DNA from: Tolypocladium sp. Sup5 PDA-1
Taxonomy: Eukaryota; Ascomycota; Sordariomycetes; Hypocreales; Ophiocordycipitaceae
Reading direction: 5' to 3'
DNA: 64,000 nucleotides
NCBI GenBank assembly: GCA_000750105.3
Contig: JPHH03000060.1
Location: 124,001 to 188,000 of the forward strand
Positions 33,245 through 45,169 of this stretch are shown piece after piece. Each line of letters begins with the position of its first letter. The stretch's first letter is position 1. The notes beneath the pieces are model-generated. The model saw only the letters and a list, made by a program, of their open reading frames with translations. It made no database searches and was not told the origin of the DNA. The translations under genes were made by a program, and so were the position numbers.

Positions 33245-35635
33245 ATGGTTGGTCTGGGTCCTCGCCCGCCGCCCTCTAGGAAAGGTACGCATGGACTTTG
33301 TATAGCTTCAGTTCATTCTCTATTGGCACACTGCTTTGGCCCCAATGGAGCAAGTCCGCTCCCATAATGGCCTCTCCCGCCACACCCGCGTCCTCGACGC
33401 CTCTTCCATGTGATCCGGGCTCGGGCATCCCCATTGTTGGCCAGTCGCGCCATGGCACACGGTGCTCGAGGCCCGTGACAGCTCCCTGCTTTACAAGCAC
33501 ACTGAACTTGCGTTGTCTGTCATTTTATGATGTCTGCAACCACCTGTCCTACCTGTCGTTATTCCTTTGGGCTCGGATGTTACACAGGGCGAGGGATAAG
33601 GATGCTGTTGGGTCTGTGGGATGTGAACTTCCTCACTGTTCTCTGCCGGGCCTGTCAGCTTCTGGGATCCCCAAACAGTGCCCCGCCCAGAGTTGCCGCA
33701 TGCCAACGATTGCTGTGGGAGTTCAAGGGTTGTTCAGCGTCCGGAGTTGTGTTCCCTGGGTGTGATGTTCACAGGTCGACGTCAGTCAAGACGAACTGGT
33801 CCGTGAACCGCCACTGAGCACAGACGAGTTGCACCTTTCATAAATGTCGAACTAGGCCGGCCATATTTCAGCTTTGAGATCATTACCTGCTGCATCAGAC
33901 CTCACACCTGCAGAAAATACCGCTCTTGGGAATCATTGAAACGCTTGCTAACAAACCGTCACCATGGCAGGGTCCAAGGCGGACATTCCCAAGGACCTCC
34001 TCGATGAGGTCAGGAGACTGGAGGAGCTCTTCACTGTCGACCAGAAGAAGCTCAAGAGCATCACCGAGCACTTCATCTCGGAGCTTGCTAAAGGTAGCGT
34101 TTGTTCACGTCATCCCTTCTCCTGACTGGAGGCTGACTGCGAATGGCAAAAGGCTTGAGCGTGCAAGGTGGCAGCATTGTGAGTACACCAACGCCGATAA
34201 AAGTGTGTCTAGCGATCTTGTCTAACCAAGACTCAGCCCATGAACCCTACGTGGGTCATGTCGTTCCCCGATGGTTACGAGACTGGCAAATTCATAGCCC
34301 TCGATATGGGAGGCACCAACTTGCGAGTTTGCCAGATTACCCTGACCGACCAAAAGTCCGAATTCGACATCCTCCAATCCAAGTACCGCATGCCGGAGGA
34401 GCTCAAGACTGGCAACAGCGATGAGCTCTGGGAGTACATCGCCGACTGCCTGTACCAATTCATCGAGACTCACCACGGCGACTGCACCAAGATCGACAAA
34501 CTGCCTCTGGGCTTCACTTTTTCTTACCCCGCCACCCAAAACTATATCGATGAGGGTATTCTTCAGCGATGGACCAAGGGCTTCGACATTGCTGGTGTCG
34601 AGGGAGAAAACGTCGTGCCCATGTTCGAGGCTGCCCTCGCCAAGCGTGTAAGCCACATACAATGCAAAGACCGAGAGGGGACGTTGCTAAACATCACCAG
34701 GGCGTGCCTATCAAGCTGACTGCGTTGATAAACGACACCACCGGAACCATGATTGCGTCGGCATACACTGACACCAAGATGAAGATTGGCTGCATCTTCG
34801 GAACTGGCTGCAACGCTGCCTACATGGAGGACTGCGCCTCCATCCCAAAGCTCGCGCACTTGAACTTGCCTCCCGACACTCCGATGGCCATTAACTGCGA
34901 GTGGGGCGCCTTCGACAACGAGCACAAGGTCCTCCCGAGAACAGACTATGACAAGATCATTGATCAGGACTCTCCCCGCCCTGGCCAGCAGGCCTTTGAG
35001 AAGATGATTGCCGGTCTTTATCTTGGTGAGATCTTCCGGCTGGTCCTGGTGGATCTTCACGACAACAAGGACGTGCATGTGTTTGAGAGCCAAGACATCT
35101 CCCACTTGCGCAAGGCTTACAGCCTGGACTCTTCCTTCTTGTCTGCGGTCGAAGAGTAAGTCTTGAGACGACTGGCTGGCTGGAGAATTGGCCCCGCTAA
35201 CATCCGAAAAGGGACCCCTTCGAGAACTTGCAGGAGACGTTCGACCTGTTCGCATCCAAGTTGAGCATCACTTGCACGCGCCCCGAGCTGGAGCTCATCC
35301 GACGACTTGCCGAGCTCATCGGCACCCGTGCCGCGCGCCTGTCCGCCTGCGGCGTGGCTGCCATCTGCAAGAAGAAGGGATACGAGACGTGCCACGTCGG
35401 TGCCGACGGATCGGTATTTAACAAGTACCCGCACTTCAAGGCCCGCGGCGCCCAGGCCCTGCGCGAGATTCTCGACTGGCCCGAGAAGGCCAACCCCAAG
35501 GAGGAGGACCCGATCGAGATTCTTGCCGCCGAAGACGGTAGCGGTGTCGGAGCAGCCCTAATTGCCGCGCTGACTCTCAAGCGAGTCAACGCCGGCAACA
35601 TGGCGGGTATCCTGCACCCCGAGAACTTCAAGTAA
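33245..35635 (+). CDS. Hexokinase
   Basis: Phosphorylates glucose and other hexoses at C6, the first step of glycolysis. Six exons (33245–33284, 33971–34093, 34153–34178, 34237–34647, 34701–35155, 35212–35635) give about 492 aa. Seen: the phosphate-binding FIALDMGGTNLRV (about residues 83–95), the sugar-binding LPLGFTFSYPATQN (about 153), NDTTGTMIASAY, FGTGCNAAYME and INCEWGAFDN. The LGFTFSYP form points to hexokinase, not glucokinase. The 40-nt first exon (MVGLGPRPPPSRK) is separated by a 686-nt intron, large for this window. Its acceptor lies inside ACCATGGCAG, so an unspliced or internally started transcript would begin at the ATG at 33964 with MAGSKADIP. Exon 3 is a 26-nt micro-exon. Confidence 0.94.
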
Positions 35636-35804
35636 GGGGACAATCGAGTCGTCTAGCATCCTCGGGAAATGGCCACGCGCGGGCTGGAGATGGAAAACAA
35701 AATGGTAGATAATAGACAGTAGCCCAGGGGCCACTCAGGATATAAAGTTGTGGTTGGCCCCAGATGAGGCCCCATCTATTCTTGCCTTCTTGTGTCATAG
35801 GGCA

Positions 35805-37097
35805 TCAGCCCATGAATGTGCATATGGGTAGCCGGTACTTGTCCAGCGTCCAGTACCGTCGACGTACCCCTTCCCAGTCCCCCTTGCCTTCTTCCTTCAA
35901 CCCTGCCATGTCGACATCGCTCTCTTCCCACTCTACGTCGAGGCCCGCGTCGGCGCAGTGCACCTCGACCACCTTTGTGTATACATCGTAGCATATCCTC
36001 CTGTCCGCGCCCAGCCCGTTGAAGAAGCCGAACCGCCCCTCCTGGTCCAGCAGACCGGGGATATACTCGGTGAAGAACATGCGCAGCTGCGAGTAGTCCT
36101 CCCCAAAGGTATCAAAGTAGATGGCGTCGTACATCTCCCCCTGCTCGAGCAGCTTCGGCACCACCTCCTGCCACTTGCCGGCGTGGATCTTGTACGCGCT
36201 GTCCTCGGGCCCGCTCGCCTCCCAGCCGGGGCCGAACTTGGACGCCGGCTGGGAGACGTGCTCGAGGACGGAGGGGTGCGCCTCGATAATGTGGTGGCGG
36301 GAGGGCTTCAGGTCGGCGAACATGCCGTCGATGATGCCCATGCCGAAGCCGATGTTGAGGACGCGCTTCCCGGGCTCGGCGTCGGGGATGAGGGCGGCGA
36401 CGGAGCGGCGCATAATGTCCGTCTCCCACGCCATCATCACGCCGTTGAGGTCCGCGTCCAGCAACTTGTCCGCGTCGTACGTCAGGGTGGATTTCAGGTA
36501 TTGGTCGCTCGTCACAGGCTTTTCTTTCGCATCGGGCGGGACGAACTTGCGATCGTTTTGCCCCGCTGTCTCGTCCGCGTCGTCCTGCGCCTCGGCAGCG
36601 GCATCTTCAGCAGCGCCGTCTTCTTCGGCGGCATCCTCGCCAGCCTCGGAGCCGGACTCGAGCTCCTCGTACCCCTTCATCAGGGCGAAGAGCAGCTCGG
36701 CGCGCACACCGGCGCCGACGCACATGTCGTACAGCGCCTTGCGGCCCAGCCGCTGGGCCACGCACCCAGGCGTCTCGTTGTTGCTGTCGACGTCGTTCCA
36801 GATGGCGCCGGAGAAGAAGAGCTCCTGCATCACCTCCTTGGCCTCTTCAACGCAGCCATCCTCGCCCCCGTCGGCATCATCGGACTCGGCGGCCGGTCCA
36901 CAGGCTCGGACGGCAGCATGGAGCGGCGTCTCGCCCGTCTGGGGATCTTGCGCGCTGGCTCTCCCCCGGACATCGAGGAGCTTCTTCAGGCCGGACACTT
37001 CGTGGCCCCACGCGTGGTAGAGGACGTCGCGGATATCCTGCGGGCAGTCGAGGGAGATGCGCGCGGGCATCGAGTCGTCGACGGATGCTGGTGCCAT
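35805..37097 (-). CDS. RMT2: Protein arginine N-methyltransferase 2 (delta-N type)
   Basis: Methylates the delta nitrogen of an arginine, in yeast that of ribosomal protein Rpl12. It is a single exon of 430 codons. Seen: an N-terminal ankyrin-like part (TGETPLHAAVRAC, about residues 48–60, and DSNNETPGCVAQRLGRKAL), an acidic low-complexity linker (about 160–190), then the methyltransferase domain with the AdoMet motif VLNIGFGMGIIDG, HIIEAHPSVLEH, YDAIYFDTFGEDY and FGFFNGLGADRRICYDVY. The frame stays open 85 codons upstream of the chosen ATG. That part is Pro/Ser/Arg-rich and does not resemble the family, so 37097 is preferred. It converges with hexokinase (169 bp between stops) and diverges from VTC4. 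Confidence 0.93.
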   Translation of the reverse strand: MAPASVDDSMPARISLDCPQDIRDVLYHAWGHEVSGLKKLLDVRGRASAQDPQTGETPLHAAVRACGPAAESDDADGGEDGCVEEAKEVMQELFFSGAIWNDVDSNNETPGCVAQRLGRKALYDMCVGAGVRAELLFALMKGYEELESGSEAGEDAAEEDGAAEDAAAEAQDDADETAGQNDRKFVPPDAKEKPVTSDQYLKSTLTYDADKLLDADLNGVMMAWETDIMRRSVAALIPDAEPGKRVLNIGFGMGIIDGMFADLKPSRHHIIEAHPSVLEHVSQPASKFGPGWEASGPEDSAYKIHAGKWQEVVPKLLEQGEMYDAIYFDTFGEDYSQLRMFFTEYIPGLLDQEGRFGFFNGLGADRRICYDVYTKVVEVHCADAGLDVEWEESDVDMAGLKEEGKGDWEGVRRRYWTLDKYRLPICTFMG

Positions 37098-37891
37098 GGC
37101 GGGGTATGGATGGACCTGAAGCTGGGTCGGGGAGCCGGGCAGCGATCTGGGTGGCCAATTGGCACGCAACTCGGTATACCGTATAATACGATGGCGCAAA
37201 CTCCGTACACGGCTGCTGGACGGACCCGGGCAATCTCCAATATTGCGCCGACGTTCCGGGTGCTGGAGCAAGAAAAATGCTGCATCAAAATTATCAGTAG
37301 ACGGATCTGGTCCCCCGCCACAGACCGAGTCCGGGCTCTTCAGGGACCCCACCCGGGGCGCTAACGGAGCCCTGGGAGCTACTGGACGCTACAGCCTACA
37401 GGGGCTTGTCTTCACTGAGCGCCAGCCCACTTCAGTGGACTTGCATCCCCTGTCCTGCTGCTTCAGCGCCCCTCCCACGTTGCGGTGGCCGCCGCAATGA
37501 TTCGCCAATGCTGCGCTGTATTAGCGGCTGCACCGATGCGGCCGTCCAATTGATCCAAGGTTCGGGTCGCCTCAACCTCTGACGATTTGTGGTCGGGGCC
37601 CAGCATCATGACCTTGCCTTGACCTTTTGCTGCACCTGCATGCTTTCGTCGCTGCCGCGGGCAAACATCTCGCTGCCCGGAATTTCCTCAACTGGTGAGA
37701 CCCTGCTTCTTGATTCTACAGCTTCTCAGACATCGCCGCACTGCTCCTCCTTTCTGCCATCATCACCACCGCGCTGCTCCCGCCTCCGGCCATGGTCGCC
37801 CATGCTGATTGTTAAGGACCTCAGGACACAGGACAAGACTTGGAAACCCACAAACGCGGGCAAGTTCCAGGCCCGCCCCGGCGTCGTGGTC
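37098..37891. other. Divergent promoter region of RMT2 and VTC4
   Basis: 794 bp. Both flanking frames continue open into it without conserved sequence. A GTATACCGTATAATAC run lies near 37174. No gene is supported. Confidence 0.5.
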
Positions 37892-40317
37892 ATGAAGTTC
37901 GGCGAGCAGCTCCGGTCGAGCGTCATCCGCGAGTATCAATGGTACTACATCGACTACAATGGCCTCAAGGCTGAGCTCAAGGGAGCCACCGGCGGTGCCA
38001 ACGGCAACGAGTGGACCGAGGACGACGAGACGGGTTTCGTGGGCAAGCTCGAGACGGAGCTCGAGAAGGTCCATACCAAGCAGCAGGTCAAGGCCATGGA
38101 GATCTCGCGCCGCATCGCCGTCAGCGAGCGCGAGGTCAAGGACGTCGTCAACCGCCTCAACGAGCGCGGCCTGGGCGAGGGCGGACCGAGCGAGGAGGAG
38201 TTTATGCTGCTCGAGGAGGACCTTAGCGACATTATCGCAGACGTCCACGACCTCGCCAAGTTCGTCCAGCTCAACTACACTGGCTTCTACAAGATCATCA
38301 AGAAGCACGATGTAAGCCGCCCCAGCATGTGATCCTCCTGCAGCTGTCGTATGACTGACACACACACCTGCAGAAAATGACCGGCTGGCACCTCCGACCC
38401 GCATTCGACACCCGGCTCAAGGCCAAGCCGTTCTACAAGGAAAACTACGACGCGTCCGTCATCAAGCTGTCCAAGCTGTACGACCTCGTCCGGACCCGCG
38501 GCAATCCCGTCAAGGGCGACAGCGCCGCCGGTGGAGGCCAGGCAAACTTCGTTCGGCAAACGACCAAGTATTGGGTGCATCCCGACAACGTGACGGAGCT
38601 GAAGCTCATCATCCTCAAGCATCTCCCTGTGCTTGTCTTCAATGCCAGCAAGGAGTTTGAGCAGGCAGACTCCGCCATCACGTCCATCTATTATGACAAC
38701 CCCGAGGACTGGGACCTGTACGAGGGTCGGCTGAAGAAGACGGAGGGTGCCGAGGCCATCCGTCTCCGCTGGTATGGCGGTATGCAGACCGAGACCATCT
38801 TTGTGGAGCGTAAAACCCACCGAGAGGACTGGACGGGAGAAAAGTCCGTCAAGGCTCGGTTCGCCATCAAGGAGAAGAACGTCAACTCATACCTGAGGGG
38901 CGAGCTGCTCCCCGCGGCCATCTTCGAAAAGGCCCGCAAGGAGGGCAAGAAGTCCGAAAAGGCCATTGCCGAGGACGAGCGGCTAGCTTCCGAGATCCAG
39001 TACTCGGTCCTGAAGAAGGGCTACAAGCCCGTCTGCCGCTCATTCTACAACCGAACGGCGTTCCAGCTCCCGGCAGATGCGCGGGTGCGAATCTCCCTGG
39101 ATACCGAGCTGACAATGGTTCGGGAGGACAACCTGGACGGCCGCAGGAGGTGCGGTGACAACTGGCGACGGATGGATATTGGCATAGATTATCCATTTTC
39201 GCAGTTGCCTGCCGAGGACATTGAGCGCTTCCCTTATGCGGTCCTCGAAGTCAAGCTCCAGACGCAAATGGGACAAGAGCCCCCGGAGTGGGTTCGCCAG
39301 CTCATCTCCTCCCACTTGGTTGAGGCGGTCCCCAAGTTCTCCAAGTTTATCCACGGCACGGCGTGCTTGTTCCCCGACCGTATCAATTTGATTCCTTTCT
39401 GGATGCCGCAGATGGACGTGGACATCCGCAAGCCTGTCGCGCATGACTTTGGTATCCACAGACCCGGCCTGTCAGGAACGACGACCACATCAGACGACGA
39501 TGAGGAGGACATGGACTCTGACGACGACGATGTTGTCCGTCCCGTCCGTGCTGGTCCGTCGAATGGACAGTCGAGCGCCCAAGGGCTTCAGGCTGTGGCG
39601 ACGGACACGGAGGGCCAAACCGTCGACCTGCCCACGGCCAACGAAGACTTCCCCATCTACGACTCTGACGATGAGTACGACGAAAACTACGAGTTGGAGG
39701 AGGCGAGGAGGGTCGGCGGATGGCATTACTACTCGACCCTCATCGCGACCAAGGCACGCCTGTTCGGTGCCGGTACCGTCAATGTTCTGAAGCACGTGGT
39801 GCCCGCTCCCCGAGGCACGCAGGTGCCTCGAAGCGAGAGGCAGACGATGCTCTTTGGCTCTCAAGCCATTCAGCAGAAGAAGTTCAAGGCACCAAAGGGC
39901 AAGAAGATTTACGTCCCTGTCCGCGTCGAGCCAAAGGTCTTCTTTGCCGCCGAGAGGACCTTCCTCGGATGGGTAAGTTGCAATCATTGGCATCCTTGGT
40001 CTTGTTGAATATGTCAATGCTAACAGTCTCTCCAGCTCGAGTACTCCATCTACATTGGCACCATTGCCGTCACGCTGCTCAACTTTGGCACGCACCCAAC
40101 CCCCCTGTCGTTCTGGACGGCCGGCATCTTCACGCTGCTCGCCATCCTGAGCCTCTGCTATTCGGTCGGCATCTATCTGTACAGAAGCAGTGCCATCCGG
40201 AACCGCAAGGCTGCTAGGTACTACGACAAGTGGGGGCCCAGCGTGCTGTGCAGCGCCCTTGTTATCGCCGTCGCGCTCAACTTTGCGTTTGAGGGCCGTG
40301 ACAGGAAGGTCTGGTAG
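37892..40317 (+). CDS. VTC4: Vacuolar transporter chaperone 4, polyphosphate polymerase
   Basis: Catalytic subunit of the VTC complex, which makes polyphosphate from ATP and pushes it into the vacuole; controlled by inositol pyrophosphates through its SPX domain. Exons 37892–38311, 38374–39972 and 40036–40317 (introns 62 and 63 nt) give about 766 aa. Seen: SPX domain from residue 1 (MKFGEQLRSSVIREYQWYYI) to the Lys-rich pocket KIIKKHDK, which the first intron splits; the tunnel-type polymerase domain with IRLRWYGG, FVERKTHRE, YKPVCRSFYNRTAFQ, RISLDTELTMVRED and YAVLEVKLQT; an Asp/Ser acidic linker at about 505–520; and three C-terminal membrane helices (TIAVTLLNFG, IFTLLAILSLCYSVGIYLY, VLCSALVIAVALNF). 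The start is the family-typical MKFGEQL; the upstream open frame is ignored. Confidence 0.96.
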
Positions 40318-40788
40318 AGTGGGCGACCAGGCTGGCTCGTGTATAAACTTGTACCGGTATATAGCGGCAGAGGGGCCGAGCTAAGGAGCGGTTGACCTAC
40401 AAGTAGTCGGTTTGGAATGAGTATGGAAGAGGAGGATGGGAGTTGGGTACTCGGCGCGGTCTTTTGTATTCGACGTCTTGGACATTAGTTATCGGATAAT
40501 TCAGCATAAGCATCAAGATTCAAGACGTATGTCTATAAGTTGCCATCCGCTCTTGGCTCTTGATGTCCTGGAAAATGCAACTCACCCACGGGCAGCGTGT
40601 CTGACCTTGCCACCGCCCCTCATCGTAGGTTTGACACACGTCAAATTCATTAAATCTTTCAGGATCTCTGACATCTAACACAAACAATTAACGGTAAACA
40701 CCGACGCCTTTGAACATGTTCCCTGTCCGAGCCCAATATCCGTACCGTCATGCCAACTATATCTCGGAACACTCCGATATCTCTATTC
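40318..40788. other. Convergent 3' flanks of VTC4 and MCM4
   Basis: 471 bp between convergent stop codons. It is AT-richer than the surrounding exons, as expected for 3' untranslated sequence. No gene or RNA is recognised. Confidence 0.5.
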
Positions 40789-43700
40789 CTATGCAACCGC
40801 CGTCACCCTCCTCACGTTCCTCCTCGCGCCCTCGCCCGCAATCATGATCGAATTCTCCGCCTCGAGCGCCCGCATCACCTCGTTGAACTCGGACGTCTCG
40901 ATGGGCACACTCGCACCCTCGCTGAGGCGCTTCGCCACGTCGCCCCAGCGCACCGCGTTGCCGCCGCCGGTCATCTCGTCGAGCAGCTGCAGCGCCGCGT
41001 CCTTGAGCTCGCTGCGGCGCTTGCGGTCCGCGGCGCTGGTGCCCTCAGTCAGCAGGCTCATGTCGATGCGGCCCTGGGCGTCGGTAGCGGCCGTCTTGAG
41101 GGCGCTCTGGATCAGGCGGTTCGCCTCGCGGACGTCATCGCGCGTGACCGTCTCGGAGAGGCGCATCTTTGCGTGCGCCTCGGCGAGGCGGATCATGCTC
41201 TCCAGCTGTCTGGTCGTGGCCGTGATGCGCTTCTCCGCCGCGCGGACGTCCTGGCCCAGCGCGCGCATGGCGACGTAGCATTCGACGAGCTCTTGCGCGG
41301 CCTCGGTGGGGATGGTTGGGTGGATGTTGGCACGGGCAAAGGAGATGTACGACGTGAGGAACTCGACAGGAAGCATGTCGTCGGTGGTTGGGGCAGATTG
41401 TGGCTTATCTTCGAGGTAGAGGGACAACAGATGCTTGGCGAGACGCTTGTCCGTCTTCTCATCGACTCGGTCGAGGATGAGGTAGACGAGGTCGAAACGC
41501 GAGAGGAGAGTGGGGGGCAGATCGATGTTCTGGGGCACGGAGAGATCTGGGTTGTACCGACTGCCGATGGGGTTGGCAGAGGCGAGGATGCTGCTTCGTG
41601 CGTTCAACGTGGTGATGATTCCTGCCTTGGCGATGGAGACGGTCTGCTGCTCCATGACTTCGTGCAGCACCGAACGGGTCGCGTCCGACATCTTGTCGAA
41701 CTCGTCGATGCAGCAGACACCGCCGTCGGACAAGACCAGAGCACCAGATTCGAGCACCGGCTGCCGAGTCTCGGGGTCGCGAGTCACGTATGCCGTGAGA
41801 CCAACAGCCGAAGAGCCCTTTCCGCTGGTGTAGATGCCACGCGGGGCGATTTTGTGAACGTAGGCCAACATCTGCGACTTGGACGTCGACGGGTCACCGC
41901 AGAGCAGGACGTTGATGTCGCCTCTGTACTTGGGGCTGCCTCCCTTGTGGAACGTCTTGTTGGCGCCGCCAAAGAGCTGCAGAAGAATACCCTTCTTCAC
42001 GTCGTCCATTTCGTAGATTGAGGGTGCCAGAGATCGAGAAAGCAGCTCGTAAATGTCGTCGCGCGCCGCAGTCTCTCGGATCTTGGCCTCTTCTTCGGGA
42101 GAGATGACACGCGTCTCCTCCATATCATTGGCACGGTTCGCAGCGTCCTCTTCACCCTCGACGCCGAGAGTGGAGGGGTCCGCTCCCATGCGCTTCTTGT
42201 TGGTCTTTTGCACGTGCAGAACATCGACATATGTCTTGTACACGCTCTTGATGTTCCGGTGACGGGGGTTCACGCGCACGGGGCTGACACGGAAGATGCC
42301 AGTCAGCTCGACGCGGTCACCGGCTTTGCAGAAATCGACCAGCTCGTTGTAGACGCAGACGGAGACGGAGTGAGGTGTCTGACCGGCAGGCACGGCATCA
42401 GGGGTCTCCTGCAGCTTGATGACCTGCTTGTCCTCGAAGGAGCATCTGTTGTGAACAATCTGCATGGAGTTCTTGGAGTCGCAGATTTGGCGAGGGCATT
42501 CCCTTGGCTCGCGGATCTTGCCACGGTCGAGGCCAACATTGACCGAGTGGTTGCAAACGTTGCAGCGGAAGAATGCGTCCTTCATGTCGGGGATCACGGG
42601 CGTAGTTCGGATGACGAGGCCCTTGACGCAAATCAAGCGATCCATGTCTTGGGGCAGTATTAGCATCCAGTATAGTAGTCTGCTGGACGAGCCACTTACC
42701 AGATGGGTTCAGATCTCTCAAGTTGGTCTGAATATCGAGGCCGAATGGCCGCACAACGTAAATCGACGCAGCAACCTGATCCTCCAACGATGCCTGCTGC
42801 TCCTGCGGTGGCCGAGGTGTTGCCGGGTCTTCAGGTCTGTCCGAGCTAGGGAACACAGGCTCAGAGCTCTGTGCGCCGTCCTGGGTGTCCTGGTTGCCAG
42901 CGCTGCTTTGCGACGGCCGATTTCTGAGGCTGTCATTGCGTGCAAGCTCCACCATCATGTCATGGACCGACTGATCCATCACCGGCACGATTTCTTGCGG
43001 GTATGCCTGGATCTGGTGCCACAGCTTTCGCGTAGGGGGGTACAGGTTCAAGTCGGCGATATCAACGTAGAGTCTCGTCGTGCCCAGAAGCAGCATATTC
43101 TCCAGTGCGTCCCAGTATGGCTTCGACTCCGCATCAGGATCCATTGCGACCTCTTCATCCGAGATACCGTCGCGGTACATGCGGTACTTCTGAGTGAAGT
43201 TGCGCAAAAAGTCCTTGAAGGAGGCAAAAGTATCGTCAATGGACACGGTAGTACCCCAGATGAGGCTCTGGCCTTGGCCGCCGAGGACATCAGCTTCGGA
43301 AGTGTTGGGGTCTCGGTTGGCGAAGGAAGCCGCGTCTGATCCGGGTGTTGTGCCTTCTCGCACGACACGGCCTGCATCGTCCAAGATGACACGGCGCGGG
43401 GCACGAGGAGTTCTGGCAGCATCCGAGTTGATGTCTCCGCGTCTGTACGCCGCAGAGCTGCCGCGCTGGGATCCAACGAAGAGGCCACTGCTTTCGCTGC
43501 GCAGCTCGGACTGGTGCCTCAGGGAGCGGCCGGGACTGGAGCTTGGCTCGTATCGAATAGGAGATGATTCTGCAATTATCAGTGCCTGTTATGCGTAGCT
43601 CACCGTTCATTGGGGTTTACCTCCAGCGAGGCCACCACTGGCCCGCGGCGTTCTCTGAGGGTCATCGCGAGGCGTCTGCGAATCCGTCCTCTGCCGCAGC

Positions 43701-43957
43701 GGCGAGCTCGAAGTAGCACCGTGACCATTCGTATCCTGGCTGTCCGTCATCTGCCTCAGTGGCGACGAGACGTCTCCGCCCGCGCCACTCTGCCGCCCGC
43801 TCCCGCTCCTTTGGGCGGGCGAGGACTGGAAGAAGAGCGGGCTCGAGGCGAGCTGTGACGCCTGGCCCGGAGTGTTCCCTGCTTCGGACTGCCGCGCAGA
43901 GCGACGCGGGGTCGCTGACTGCGAGCTTCGCTGCCGACGGTTCGACGGCGACGACAT
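40789..43957 (-). CDS. MCM4: Replicative helicase subunit Mcm4
   Basis: One of six subunits of the MCM2-7 helicase that unwinds DNA at replication forks. Exons 43621–43957, 42700–43569 and 40789–42647 (introns 51 and 52 nt) give about 1021 aa. Seen: a long Ser/Thr/Pro-rich N-terminal tail with many SSP and TP sites (DDK/CDK-type regulation), the N-terminal MCM domain, a zinc finger (CNVC…CPRQIC), the Walker A GDPSTSKSQ at about residue 653, Walker B CCIDEFDKM, the arginine-finger SRFDLVYL, and a winged-helix C-terminus. The GDINVLLCGDPSTSKSQ form and the Ser-rich tail point to Mcm4, not another paralog. The ATG at 43957 starts MSSPSNRRQRS. It diverges from RET3 across only 353 bp. Confidence 0.96.
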
Positions 43958-44310
43958 GTTTGGTTGCGGTGGAATGGCAAGACTGCAGCGGCGGTTGCGG
44001 GTTGTGCTGCTGGCAAGACCTGGCTGAGGTCGAGAAAACGAGGGGCAGAAAAGGGCAGGCACGTCGCGTCTGCCCCCTGGGGCGCGTAAAGTGGTTGCTG
44101 GACGCGCCCCCAATTAAAGTGCAGCTGGTCCGTGCGCACCCGTCCATCGCCCGGAGCGGCCAAAGGTTCTGCCGACGAAGTTGAGGTGTGGCTTGTTGGA
44201 GGGGCCATCAACCACAGGCGACCTGGTGTCGATAACAGCAGGCCAGCTAACGCAGAGTGTCAACTGTCAAGTCAACGAGGGCATTCGCACAGCGGACACA
44301 AGCCGCAATC
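43958..44310. promoter_or_regulatory. Short divergent promoter between MCM4 and RET3
   Basis: 353 bp serve both genes. An ACGCGCCC at 44101 and ACGCAG at 44250 lie within it. The first resembles an MluI-cell-cycle-type ACGCG core expected near S-phase genes, but with one core this is only suggestive. No other gene is present. Confidence 0.4.
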
Positions 44311-45026
44311 ATGTCTCCTGGAATGACCCTCTTCTCCGTCCAGGCCATTCTCATTCTCAGCACCGAGGATGGCTCCCGCATCTTTGCCAAATACTACTCT
44401 CCGCCGCACAGCACCGGCACTGGTACGTCAACTGGTCCCCGAACCCCCTGGCTTGGTTGCGCCAATGCTAACCGCGACGACTTCGCAGGCGGCGCAAGCT
44501 CCTCCTCGAACCCGTACCCCGACCTCAAGGCCCAGAAGGCCTTCGAGAAGGGCCTGATTGACAAGACGGCCAAGCAGACGGGCGACATCATCCTCTACGA
44601 CAACCGGATCGTCCTGTACAAGCTCGAGTCGGACGTCATGCTCTACATTGTCGGCAGCCTCGACGAGAACGAAATCCTGCTGTACAACACCGTCCTCGCC
44701 CTCCGCGACTCCCTGCACCTCCTCTTCAAGTATGCTGCCTGCCTGTTCCCCCGAGCGAATGGCCGTGATGCTGACATCCACCTAGACAATCCGTCGACAA
44801 GAGGACAATCGTCGAAAACTACGACCTCGTCTCCCTCGCCATCGACGAAATCGTCGACGACGGCATCATCCTCGAGACGGACCCCACCATCATCATCCAG
44901 CGCGTCAGCCGGGCGCCCACGCAAGACGTGCCTATGGGCCGCATCGACCTCAGCGAACAGGGCGTCAACAACCTCGCCCAGCTAGGAAAGTCCAAGCTGG
45001 CGGACTGGTTACGGCAGGGACTGTAG
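44311..45026 (+). CDS. RET3: Coatomer subunit zeta
   Basis: Small subunit of the COPI coat for retrograde Golgi-to-ER vesicles; pairs with gamma-COP. Exons 44311–44422, 44489–44729 and 44786–45026 (introns 66 and 56 nt) give about 197 aa. Seen: the longin-like adaptor fold with MTLFSVQAILILSTEDGSRIFAKYY, QKAFEKGLIDKTAKQTGDII, YDNRIVLYKLESDVMLYIVG, ENEILLYNTVLALRDSLHLLF and after the second intron QSVDKRTIVENYDLVSLAIDEIVDDGIILETD (each quoted in part). The first intron is a multiple of three with no stop, so retention would insert 22 residues; its GTACGT donor and GCTAACC branch site favour splicing. The start could also be the ATG at 44323; MSPGMTLFSV is the commoner fungal N-terminus. Confidence 0.94.
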
Positions 45027-45169
45027 CGTGTCGGGGCTTGGGAGTTTTGTTTACGTTGTTCTAGCGCGCCGCATGGATGATGAAAATTTATGACGTCGGG
45101 GCTCGTGGGCAGAATGATGGGAGGGGGTCCTCTGTAAAAGGAAGGGTATAAGAATCTATATGTTCCGTC

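Noticed and set aside
35958..37364. 468-codon frame antisense to RMT2
   Set aside because: Low-information Val/Leu/Gly/Arg-rich translation; the opposite strand carries a complete conserved enzyme.
40750..42021. 423-codon frame antisense to MCM4
   Set aside because: Shadow of the helicase codons, with no domain of its own.
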